This document shows positions 18,835 through 25,928 of a stretch of DNA of 64,000 nt, piece after piece (the first letter of the stretch is position 1; each line of letters opens with the position of its first letter). Origin of the DNA: Rhodopirellula islandica (GTDB lineage: Bacteria; Planctomycetota; Planctomycetia; Pirellulales; Pirellulaceae). The stretch spans positions 39,348-103,347 of the forward strand of contig NZ_LECT01000041.1 in assembly GCF_001027925.1 (NCBI RefSeq), written 5' to 3'. Below the pieces are notes generated by a model, which was not told the origin of the DNA, ran no database searches, and was given only the letters and a program-made list of their open reading frames with translations. A program made the position numbers and the translations under genes.

Positions 18835-20414
18835 AGGTTCGCCGCGCATCATGCCCCGGTTGCGGGGCGCCCGTTGAATTCCGCTTTGGAAACTCAATGG
18901 TCAGCGTCTGCGAATTTTGCCACACCGCCGTCGCACGCGGCGACAAAGACATCGAGGACTACGGCAAAGTCAGCGACCTCGTCGAAACCGACTCGGTCGT
19001 CCAGCTTGGTTCCACCGGATCGTTTCGTGGCAAGCCGTTCGAAGTCATCGGCCGCGTTCAGTACGACCACGCCGCCGGCGGAGTCTGGGACGAATGGTAC
19101 CTGCGATTCCCCGGTGACAAGATGGCTTGGTTGGCCGAGGCTCAAGGCCAATTGCACCTGACGTTTGAACGCCCCGTCCGCGTCAAATCACCGTTGCCCG
19201 ACTTTGATTCGTTGTCGCTCGGACAAATGGTTCACTACGGCGGTCAAGACCTCACGGTCGCGGAGACCGGCGTTGCCAAAGCCCGCTCGGCTCAAGGTGA
19301 AATCCCCTGGCAATTCCGTCCCGGCGATGATCATCGCTACGTCGATCTGCAAGGTGCTGCTGAACCCGATGGAGGGGCCTGGTTTGCCACGTTCGATTAT
19401 TCGCGTGGCGAACAACACACCTACGTCGGCCGCACCGTCACCCAAGAGAAGCTGAACCTGTCGACTCCTGATTGGCAGCCCGATCCGGGGTCGGGAACCA
19501 TCGCGGTCGCCTCGCTGCACCTGAATTGCCCCAAGTGCGGAGGTTCACTCGACCTGCATGCTCCCAGAGAAACCTTGCGAGTCGGTTGCCAGCACTGTGG
19601 CGCCTTGCTGTCCAATGACGACGGACGCCTCAAACTGCTGACCATGCTGGAGAAGCGTGAACTGCACTCCTCCTTGCCGCTCGGCGTTCGGGGCACGATC
19701 CAGGGCACGGAATACATCGTCATTGGAATCATGGCTCGCTTTGTCCGCTACGCAGGCACCACCTACCCCTGGACCGAATACCTGCTGTATGCACCTGGGG
19801 TTGGCTTCCGTTGGTTGGTGGAAAACGATCGCCATTGGTCGTTTGTCCAACCCGTTACCGGTCACGCCATGGACCCACACTCGAACCGGATCCATCACGA
19901 TGGCGATTCCTTCCGGATCTATGACCGCGCCACCGCGATCGTCCGCCACGTGATTGGAGAGTTTTACTGGAAAGTCCAGCAAGGCGATTGTGTCGAAACC
20001 GCTGACTTCATCGCCCCGCCGCGCATGCTCTCAATCGAAGACAGTTTCGCGGGCCAAACTCACGAGCGGATTGTGTCACTGGGCACCTACATGAAGCCAG
20101 ATGAAATCGAAGCCGCTTTCGAGGTTGAGGATTTGACGCGTCCCTGGGGCGTGGGAGTCATTCAACCTCCACCGACGATTTCATTTGGAGTCTGGGTTGC
20201 TTGGGTGGCCTTTTGTTTTTACATGTTCATCATTTACCTGGGCAACCATCGACCATCGACATCGGCAACGCCCGCCGCCGATGGATGGATGCTGTTTTAC
20301 GCGTTGTCATTTGTCTCCGCGATTCCGATCGGTTGCCTGGTGTTCAAATACAACTTCGAAGTCTCCCGTTGGAAAGACAGTGACTTCAGTCCCTATGCCA
20401 GCAGTGATGACTGA
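18831..20414 (+). CDS. Double-DUF4178 zinc-ribbon membrane protein
   Basis: The 527-residue protein is built as a duplication. The first half starts with a zinc ribbon (CPGC near residue 8, CEFC near 28) followed by a DUF4178-type domain (VQLGSTGSFRGKPFEVIGRVQYD ... WDEWYLRF). The second half repeats this with CPKC near 235, CQHC near 254 and LGVRGTIQGTEYIVIGIMARFV ... WTEYLLYA. Two transmembrane segments lie near 450-470 and 483-503, and the C-terminus is hydrophilic. DUF4178 has no proven function; it recurs next to SpeD, DUF350 and SPFH genes. The start overlaps the speD stop as ATGA and its own stop overlaps the next ATG, so translation is tightly coupled. Confidence 0.87.
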   Translation: MKVRRASCPGCGAPVEFRFGNSMVSVCEFCHTAVARGDKDIEDYGKVSDLVETDSVVQLGSTGSFRGKPFEVIGRVQYDHAAGGVWDEWYLRFPGDKMAWLAEAQGQLHLTFERPVRVKSPLPDFDSLSLGQMVHYGGQDLTVAETGVAKARSAQGEIPWQFRPGDDHRYVDLQGAAEPDGGAWFATFDYSRGEQHTYVGRTVTQEKLNLSTPDWQPDPGSGTIAVASLHLNCPKCGGSLDLHAPRETLRVGCQHCGALLSNDDGRLKLLTMLEKRELHSSLPLGVRGTIQGTEYIVIGIMARFVRYAGTTYPWTEYLLYAPGVGFRWLVENDRHWSFVQPVTGHAMDPHSNRIHHDGDSFRIYDRATAIVRHVIGEFYWKVQQGDCVETADFIAPPRMLSIEDSFAGQTHERIVSLGTYMKPDEIEAAFEVEDLTRPWGVGVIQPPPTISFGVWVAWVAFCFYMFIIYLGNHRPSTSATPAADGWMLFYALSFVSAIPIGCLVFKYNFEVSRWKDSDFSPYASSDD

Positions 20415-20581
20415 TGAAATTACTCCGTCTCTATCTGATCCTTGGCACGCTCGTCTGCGCCTGGTATTCCGTGGCGGCCTTCAAAGGTTGGCAAGCCATC
20501 AACTTTGGCATTGTCGACAACATGGGCAGCAGCGGTGGCGGAGGCCGCGCGTACGGCGGGTCGTGGGGCGGCGGAAAATGA
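20414..20581 (+). CDS. Small Gly-rich membrane protein
   Basis: The 55-residue product starts at an ATG that shares one base with the DUF4178 stop (TGATG), which strongly suggests it is really translated. One hydrophobic segment covers about residues 4-22 (LRLYLILGTLVCAWYSVAAF). The remainder is short and ends in a Gly/Ser/Trp-rich tail (GSSGGGGRAYGGSWGGGK). It lies between the DUF4178 and DUF350 genes, 107 nt before the latter. No function is known to me. Its position suggests a small membrane subunit or anchor of the module. It is easily missed because it is short. Confidence 0.7.
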   Translation: MKLLRLYLILGTLVCAWYSVAAFKGWQAINFGIVDNMGSSGGGGRAYGGSWGGGK

Positions 20582-20688
20582 TGCCATCCAGTTGATCCCT
20601 CGGCACGCAACAGTCGTCCCGCATCGGATGCCCCTTCAACGAACACTCGACCACTCATCGAACCAAACAAATCCAAAAGGCAGAAACC

Positions 20689-20961
20689 ATGATTGATCAC
20701 CTCCGCGGATTGGCACAGGCGACGGAAACGCTTCCCACCAGCACCGGTCTGGAACTGTTGCTGCAACACCTGGTCGCCGCTTGTGTGTTTTCCGTTGTTG
20801 GGATCGTGGTCTTCCTAGGCTGCCTGGTGTTGATGGAAAAACTCACACCGTTCTCGATCCTTCACGAGATTGGCGAAGAACACAACTTGGCCGTCTCGAT
20901 CGTCGTCGCCGCCATTGTGCTCGGCATTTCAATCATCATCGCGGCGTCCGTCATCGGTTGA
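20689..20961 (+). CDS. DUF350 (UPF0719) membrane protein
   Basis: The 90-residue protein has two to three transmembrane segments (about 28-50 and 68-90) and the family's linking motif FSILHEIGEEHNLAVSIVVAAIVLGISIIIA. DUF350 includes E. coli YjfL, which is encoded beside a PspA-like protein and a glutathionylspermidine-synthase-like protein, so a link between this family, polyamines and membrane stress is recurrent in gene order. Its molecular role is unproven. It is the last gene of the SPFH-SpeD-DUF4178 run here. Confidence 0.85.
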   Translation: MIDHLRGLAQATETLPTSTGLELLLQHLVAACVFSVVGIVVFLGCLVLMEKLTPFSILHEIGEEHNLAVSIVVAAIVLGISIIIAASVIG

Positions 20962-21031
20962 GCCATCTCGACACGCTTCTTCGCATCCCAATTCCGCGTC
21001 CAACCGCCACGCCAGCCATCCAGACATTGTC

Positions 21032-21066
21032 CCCTGTCCCCCCGAAACGCGTTTCGGGGGACAGGG
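21032..21066. repeat. Long near-perfect palindrome/hairpin
   Basis: The arms CCCTGTCCCC and GGGGACAGGG flank a CGAAACG-CGTTTCG centre, so almost the whole 35 bases are self-complementary apart from one extra C in the left arm. There is no T-run after it. It lies 70 nt after the DUF350 stop and could serve as a transcript end or processing barrier for the SPFH operon, or be a dispersed palindromic element. Confidence 0.75.
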
Positions 21067-21324
21067 CAAGCGTTGGGCTGCTTGAACTGAAGGGGCGACA
21101 CGGAAAATACGGCGTTGGTTTCTGTTCTGCCCTGCACCCCAACGGGCAGCACCTCAGCAGGTCGGCAGGAATGATCAGGCATAATCATGTGAGTTAGCCT
21201 GGACTGCTTCACCCTCGTAGCAAGTGCGGCAAGCAAAGCGAGCGTCCAGCCGAAGAACCAATTCACCCTCTTGGCAGGAGGGTCGAGCAAAGCGAGGGGA
21301 GGTCGAACGCAAACACCCCCGTCC

Positions 21325-21360
21325 ATTGAAAAGGTGAAATTGACAATTGCAAATTGCAAA
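21325..21360. repeat. Solo copy of the four-helix-bundle inverted-repeat end
   Basis: The AT-rich stretch starting ATTGAAAAGGTGAAATTGAC and running into CAATTGCAAATTGC closely matches the inverted repeats at 59664 and 60156, with two substitutions in the first 25 bases. Its AT-rich composition stands out sharply from the GC-rich surroundings. No four-helix-bundle gene is next to it, so it may be a remnant or a target of the same element. Confidence 0.7.
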
Positions 21361-21412
21361 ACGACTTGCCACTCCCCTGTTCAACGCCGCCGCGCCAGCA
21401 AGTCGGCCGCTC

Positions 21413-21435
21413 GTAGGCCAGGTCCCACCTGGCAC
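21413..21435. repeat. Solo hairpin related to the 173-bp repeat
   Basis: GTAG precedes a 7-bp stem GCCAGGT, loop CCC, ACCTGGC at 21417-21433. The array copies at 40 kb have the stem GCCATGT-CCC-ACATGGC after the same GTAG. The T-A pair in the array is G-C here, with both sides changed, so the fold is kept. Confidence 0.75.
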
Positions 21436-21484
21436 TGGTTCTTTGGGGACGCTCGAAAAAAAATGGTGGCGGGCGTTTGGTTTT

Positions 21485-21578
21485 CGCCCCGGATGGGGCC
21501 GTCGTGCTTAGCTCGGGGCGGAAGCCCCGAGAGACCGATGCCGAAAAACAAACGGTCGCCCCGGATGGGGCCGTCGTG
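21485..21578. repeat. Two copies of a GC-rich 22-base hairpin element
   Basis: The 22-mer beginning CGCCCCGGATGGGGCCGTCG occurs at 21485-21506 and 21557-21578. A third copy in reverse orientation, with one base changed, is at 53011-53032. Each contains a CCCC(G)-GAT-(C)GGGG mini-hairpin. They flank a CTCGGGGC/GCCCCGAG hairpin. Confidence 0.75.
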
Positions 21579-21974
21579 GGAGTTGGGGGAGTCCCTCGCT
21601 CACGCGTCGGGTTGTGATGGGTGGTCTTGGCCGACTCTGACGGGCAAGAGTGCCCATCCTCCATGCGTTGAGGACTGAGTCGACAAGCCATCACCCTTTG
21701 GCGTTGTGATTGCGGATGCCGACTTTATTCCTGGATTGCACGGAGGAGTCCTCGTGGATCGCTCGGGTGGTCGCGCGACGCCGTTCAGGCGAACGCGACG
21801 GCTGAGGAACGAGTTCCGGAAGCACGGAAAACTCAACGCCTGGAACGAATTTGGACATTCGGTGAACTTTGGCTCAAGAATTGGGCTTGAGGTTGGCTCC
21901 TCCGATTGCGTACCCCCAAAGGAACGTCGAGCGGTTCGGCGGAAGCGGAGTCACGTGATCCAAGCGAGCGATCC

Positions 21975-22727
21975 ATGCCTTACGGAGTCTATCTCTCTGC
22001 AGCGGGTGCCCAGGCACAAAATCATCGCCTGCAGCAGATCAGCCATAACCTTGCCAACGTCGACACGCCTGGTTTCAAACCCAGCGAAACGATCCTGCAG
22101 GCGCGGTTCTCGGAACTGATCGAAGAAGGCATGGTCTCCCCCGGCCTGGGCGGCGCCGACGACATCGGTGGTGGCGTCACCATCCAACCCGAACAGACTC
22201 AGTTCAGCGTGGGAGCGATTCGAACCACCGGCCGCGAAACGGACTTTGCGTTGCATGACAAAAAGAGTTTCTTTGTCCTGCAACGCGGCGATGAACAGCT
22301 GCTGACTCGGGCCGGTGACTTCCTGTTTGATTCCACTGGGACGCTGGTCAATTCCGGTGGCGATGCCGTCGTCGGAAAAGACGGTCGCCCAATCCAAATC
22401 GACCCCCGACTTCCGCTCAACGTTGGTCCCGAAGGCACATTCACGCAAGCGGGCGAGACTCAACAGTTGATGCTTGCTCAACCGGCCAGTTACGGCGACT
22501 TGGCCAACATCGGCGGCAACCTGTTTCGCCCCTTGGCCGGGTTCAATCTGGCTGCCGACAGCGATCGAAATGTCGTGGCCGGTTCGTTGGAACAATCCGC
22601 CGTCAGTCCCACCGGCACGATGATGGAAATGATTGAAACGTCGCGCGCCTATGAAGCCAACATTCAAATGATCAAGAACCAAGACAGCGTCTTGGGATCC
22701 TTGATCGGTCGCGTCCTCCAAGGCTAA
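21975..22727 (+). CDS. flgF: Flagellar basal-body rod protein FlgF
   Basis: FlgF is a proximal rod subunit of the flagellar basal body, exported by the flagellar type III apparatus. The 250-residue product begins MPYGVYLSAAGAQAQNHRLQQISHNLANVDTPGFK, the N-terminal rod-family signature. It carries the mid-region GRETDFALHDKKSFFVLQRG ... TRAGDF and ends with the C-terminal SPTGTMMEMIETSRAYEANIQMIKNQD heptad region. The ATG at 21975 is selected because the family signature starts at once; upstream in-frame sequence is unrelated. It is the first gene of a plus-strand rod/ring operon and its promoter should be in the noncoding region before it. Confidence 0.9.
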   Translation: MPYGVYLSAAGAQAQNHRLQQISHNLANVDTPGFKPSETILQARFSELIEEGMVSPGLGGADDIGGGVTIQPEQTQFSVGAIRTTGRETDFALHDKKSFFVLQRGDEQLLTRAGDFLFDSTGTLVNSGGDAVVGKDGRPIQIDPRLPLNVGPEGTFTQAGETQQLMLAQPASYGDLANIGGNLFRPLAGFNLAADSDRNVVAGSLEQSAVSPTGTMMEMIETSRAYEANIQMIKNQDSVLGSLIGRVLQG

Positions 22728-22767
22728 CCGCGATGCAGTTGTCGCTCTCTCACAAGGAAAATTTCGC

Positions 22768-23574
22768 ATGAGTGTTCAAACGCTGTACACCGCCGCCACC
22801 GGCATGGAGGCGATGCAAACCAAACTCGATGTGATCGCCAACAACCTGGCCAACATCAACACGACCGGTTTCAAAAAGGACCGCGCCAACTTCGAAGACT
22901 TGTTGTATCGAACCGAGGTGTACCCCGGCGTGCAAGATGCAACGCAAACCCCCACCGCGGTCGGCACCCAAGTCGGCTTGGGAGTTCGCGTGACCAGCAC
23001 GCAAACCGATCAACGGCAGGGCACCTTGCAACAAACGGGACGTGACTTGGATGTCGCCATCCAAGGCAGCGGCTACTTCCGTGTGGTGGATCCATCAAGC
23101 CAAGACACGATGTACACCCGGGCGGGCAACCTCGACATCAATGCGGATGGCCAATTGGTCATGGGGTCCGCGCAGGTCGGTCGTTTGCTCGATCCGCCGA
23201 TCACGATTCCGAATGATGCCACCGCCCTCGTCATCACCAGCAACGGCGAAGTCATGACCCAGCAACCGGGGCAAACCGAACTGACCAACCAAGGCCAAAT
23301 TCAGCTCGCCCAGTTCATCAACCCGGACGGGATGCTGAAGACAGGCGAAAATCTGTACATGGAAACAGACGCGTCTGGACCGGAACAAATCAACAACCCG
23401 GGAACCGACGGAATTGGTGTGCTTCGACAAGGAAACTTGGAAGCGTCCAACGTCGAACCGGTCCAAGAACTGATCGACCTGATCACGACCCAGCGGGCGT
23501 TCGAACTGAACAGCCAAGCGGTCCAGGCAGGCGATCAAGTCATGCAAAACATCTCTCAACTGCGACGGTTTTAA
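22768..23574 (+). CDS. flgG: Flagellar distal rod protein FlgG
   Basis: FlgG forms the distal rod that passes through the P and L rings. The 268-residue product has the signature MEAMQTKLDVIANNLANINTTGFKKDRANFEDLLYRTE, the QTDQRQGTLQQTGRDLDVAIQGSGYFRV segment, TRAGNLDINADGQLVM, and the C-terminal LEASNVEPVQELIDLITTQRAFELNSQAVQAGDQVMQNISQL. Length agrees with the E. coli protein (260). It follows flgF by 40 nt and is followed 6 nt later by flgA. Confidence 0.96.
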   Translation: MSVQTLYTAATGMEAMQTKLDVIANNLANINTTGFKKDRANFEDLLYRTEVYPGVQDATQTPTAVGTQVGLGVRVTSTQTDQRQGTLQQTGRDLDVAIQGSGYFRVVDPSSQDTMYTRAGNLDINADGQLVMGSAQVGRLLDPPITIPNDATALVITSNGEVMTQQPGQTELTNQGQIQLAQFINPDGMLKTGENLYMETDASGPEQINNPGTDGIGVLRQGNLEASNVEPVQELIDLITTQRAFELNSQAVQAGDQVMQNISQLRRF

Positions 23575-23580
23575 ACCTTG

Positions 23581-25041
23581 ATGGATTCGATCCCGAAAAC
23601 GTCGTTCCGATCCGCCTTCGCAAGAGGGTGGTTGTTCGCGTGCGCAGCGGCGTGTTCGATTGGATTCTCCTTGCACCTGCCGGCACAAACACCGAGCGAT
23701 GCCAACTCCATCGCCGACGCGGCGATGCGGACACCCTTCCATGGGGTCGACCCAAAGTTCAATCTCAATCCTGCACCGCGAATTTCGCCTGCCTCGATGC
23801 GGTCCTCCGACCAGCCCGAACAGCACGCAGGATTCCAGCCGACCAAGCCTCGTTCGAGCGGCCCACACAGCCAGACGATTGACGCGGACACACGTTGGCA
23901 ATTCACCGCCATTGAAAACGCCAGCACGGATTCCCCTATCATCCGGCTCCGTGATGTCGTGCGTCCCTTGCATTCGAACATGGCGGCTTGGCCCCGCCTG
24001 GCCGATGCCACCGTGGGTCTGATGCCACTGGATGGAACGCCCGCCAGAATTTCTCGAGATCGATTGGCGGATTTGATCGTCGGCGGGCAAGCCACAGCGG
24101 GTCGCATCAAGATCTATGGGAATCCAACGATCTTGGTGCATGCCGTTCAGGACAGCAGTCCATCCCCAACGGGCAACACGCACTCCATGGCCGCACAACC
24201 CGTTTCGGCGTTTCGAGAGTCAATCGACAACACCTACGTTGCCCACGCGATGCTAGAAGCCCCGGCCGCCTCTGAATTCGCCTCTGCCCCAACCTCTGCC
24301 CCAACCTCTGCCCCGCAGGATGAATTGGATTTTGAAACGCGAGAGCGGCTCAGTCACTGGGTCCATCTCGGATTGAAAAACCAATTCCGCGACCTGTCCG
24401 ACGCCTTTGACTACGAAGCCTTCTTCATTGCGCAGGAAGTGGGCCCGCTGACTGAAATGCAAGGCATTCGAGAGATTCGGTTCCTCGACCCGATCCCAAC
24501 TTGGTCGGCCGAGAGTTCCTCTCCCACCACCTGCCGTGTCAAAATCGATGCACGCTCCAGGGTCGACGATTGCGAAGGCGTTGTCCGAGTCACCTTCACG
24601 CCCAAACCCGCCGTGGTCGTCGCGCGACGTCCGTTGCAACGCGGGCACCGAGTGGGTCCCGGTGACGTTCACTTGCAACCATCCCCCGTGACCGATCTTT
24701 CGGGCGACCAGGTCATGGACGTGAACGAAGTGATCGGGATGGAAGTCGTGGGGCTGATTCGAGCCGACGTGCCGCTTCGTCCGAGTGACTTTGCAGCACC
24801 ACGATTGGTTCGCCGAGGTGACTTGGTCGAGGTTCAAGTGACCGGCGGCGGTATCCGCGTGACGACCACTGCCAAGGCTCTGGGCGACGGCGCCCAAAAT
24901 GAACTGATCGAGATCGAAACACTCTCGCCCAAACGACGTCTGCTGGCCAAGGTCGTCGAACCGTCAGTCGTCGAAATCGTGACCCAGCCGAACCGCGTCC
25001 TCGCGAATCAACCCACTCGCAAATGGCAACCGCAACCATGA
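23581..25041 (+). CDS. flgA: Flagellar P-ring assembly chaperone FlgA
   Basis: FlgA is a periplasmic chaperone for P-ring (FlgI) assembly. The 486-residue product is about twice the usual size. A signal-like hydrophobic stretch (residues 15-35) is followed by a poorly conserved N-terminal region containing a short in-frame tandem repeat, APTSAPTSAP. The conserved SAF/ChapFlgA part is at the C-terminus: VVVARRPLQRGHRVGPGDV, VIGMEVVGLIRADVPLRPSDF and VRRGDLVEVQVTGGGIRVTTTAKALGDGAQNELIEI. The ATG at 23581 is preferred over the adjacent TTG at 23578. Its stop overlaps flgH as ATGA. The long N-terminal extension may be planctomycete-specific. Confidence 0.88.
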   Translation: MDSIPKTSFRSAFARGWLFACAAACSIGFSLHLPAQTPSDANSIADAAMRTPFHGVDPKFNLNPAPRISPASMRSSDQPEQHAGFQPTKPRSSGPHSQTIDADTRWQFTAIENASTDSPIIRLRDVVRPLHSNMAAWPRLADATVGLMPLDGTPARISRDRLADLIVGGQATAGRIKIYGNPTILVHAVQDSSPSPTGNTHSMAAQPVSAFRESIDNTYVAHAMLEAPAASEFASAPTSAPTSAPQDELDFETRERLSHWVHLGLKNQFRDLSDAFDYEAFFIAQEVGPLTEMQGIREIRFLDPIPTWSAESSSPTTCRVKIDARSRVDDCEGVVRVTFTPKPAVVVARRPLQRGHRVGPGDVHLQPSPVTDLSGDQVMDVNEVIGMEVVGLIRADVPLRPSDFAAPRLVRRGDLVEVQVTGGGIRVTTTAKALGDGAQNELIEIETLSPKRRLLAKVVEPSVVEIVTQPNRVLANQPTRKWQPQP

Positions 25042-25928
25042 CTTTCATGCCTCGCTCATTGGCCGCCACTGCGATGTCGTTGCTGTTCGCCAGCGGTATC
25101 GCCAGCGCTCAAAACTCTTCGTTGTTGCATGCCACGCCGCCGTGGATGCCCAACGCGCCCGCCAGTCGTCCCGGCATGGTGGCTCCCGCCAGCAACACAC
25201 AAGCACGCGCGGTTCCCGGCGTGGGGGCGGACGCTGCCGTGATGCCACCGGAGTTCCTTCCACCGGGCATGGCAGAACGCGTCCCCAACGGTTCAGCAGC
25301 CAATGGCGGCGGTCCATCCGCTCCCAATCCGAACGCCGCCCAACCGGCCTACAACCAATCGCTTCCGCCTGCCGTTGGATTGGCAGGAGTCAGCTGGACG
25401 TACCAGCCCGCTCCTCCGATGCGAGCCTTTCGGATCCAAGACATCGTCACGATTCGGGTCGATGAAATCGCCCGCATGATGGCCGAAGGCGACACGGAAA
25501 AACGCCGCGTGTCGTTGTTCCAAGCCACCCTGGCGGACTGGATCAACCTTGGTAGCGGAGGTTTGATCCCCGACCCGCAAACCGAGGGTGACCCAACCGT
25601 GGACGCCCAAACCACCGCCAACTCACGAGCCGAAGCGTCGGTCGAATCGCGGGAATCGATGTCGTTCAACATTGCGGCTCGGATTGTGGACATCCGCCCC
25701 AACGGCAACTTGGTCGTGGAAGCTCGCAAGCAATATCGGGTCAATGACAACCTCTGGGAAACGTCGCTGTCAGGCATCTGCCGCGCCCAAGACATCGGGC
25801 CCGACAACGTCGTGCTCAGTCGTGACCTGATCGACCTTGAAATCAACAAACAAGACCAGGGCCAATTGCGAGACGGTTACCGTCGCGGATGGTTCCAACG
25901 TGCCTTTGATCGTTTGAAACCATTCTGA
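25038..25928 (+). CDS. flgH: Flagellar L-ring protein FlgH
   Basis: FlgH builds the outer-membrane L ring. The 296-residue product has a signal peptide (MPRSLAATAMSLLFASGIASAQ) and the family core FRIQDIVTIRVDEIARMMAEGDTEKRR, SRAEASVESRESMSFNIAARIVDIRPNGNLVVEARKQYRVNDNLWETSLSGICRAQDI and the closing DLEINKQDQGQLRDGYRRGW. Proteobacterial FlgH is a lipoprotein with a Cys after the signal peptide. Here no Cys occurs at or near the cleavage site, so the usual lipid anchor appears absent. A Pro/Asn/Ala-rich insert precedes the core. The start at 25038 is set by the ATGA overlap with flgA. Confidence 0.9.
   Translation: MTFMPRSLAATAMSLLFASGIASAQNSSLLHATPPWMPNAPASRPGMVAPASNTQARAVPGVGADAAVMPPEFLPPGMAERVPNGSAANGGGPSAPNPNAAQPAYNQSLPPAVGLAGVSWTYQPAPPMRAFRIQDIVTIRVDEIARMMAEGDTEKRRVSLFQATLADWINLGSGGLIPDPQTEGDPTVDAQTTANSRAEASVESRESMSFNIAARIVDIRPNGNLVVEARKQYRVNDNLWETSLSGICRAQDIGPDNVVLSRDLIDLEINKQDQGQLRDGYRRGWFQRAFDRLKPF

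Larger units (their letters stand above)
20962..21974. other. Noncoding repeat-rich region before the flagellar operon
   Basis: This 1-kb gap shows no convincing gene. It collects several unrelated dispersed elements, listed separately: a long palindrome (21032-21066), a solo copy of the inverted-repeat end of the four-helix-bundle unit (21325-21360), a solo 7-bp-stem hairpin of the 173-bp family (21413-21435) and two copies of a GC-rich 22-mer (21485-21578). Between the latter, CTCGGGGC-GGAA-GCCCCGAG at about 21512-21531 is another perfect hairpin. The flagellar promoter should lie near 21840-21970. Accumulation of elements suggests a site tolerant of insertion. Confidence 0.7.

Noticed and set aside
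21870..21910. Possible sigma-54 promoter upstream of flgF (TGGCTC-N5-TTGG at 21870 or TGGCTC-N6-TTGC at 21894)
   Set aside because: The first lacks the GC at -12 and the second has one base too many between the elements, so neither meets the strict spacing and base rule.
21706..22119. A 137-codon open frame before flgF
   Set aside because: It overlaps flgF out of frame, has no domain features and no start signal.
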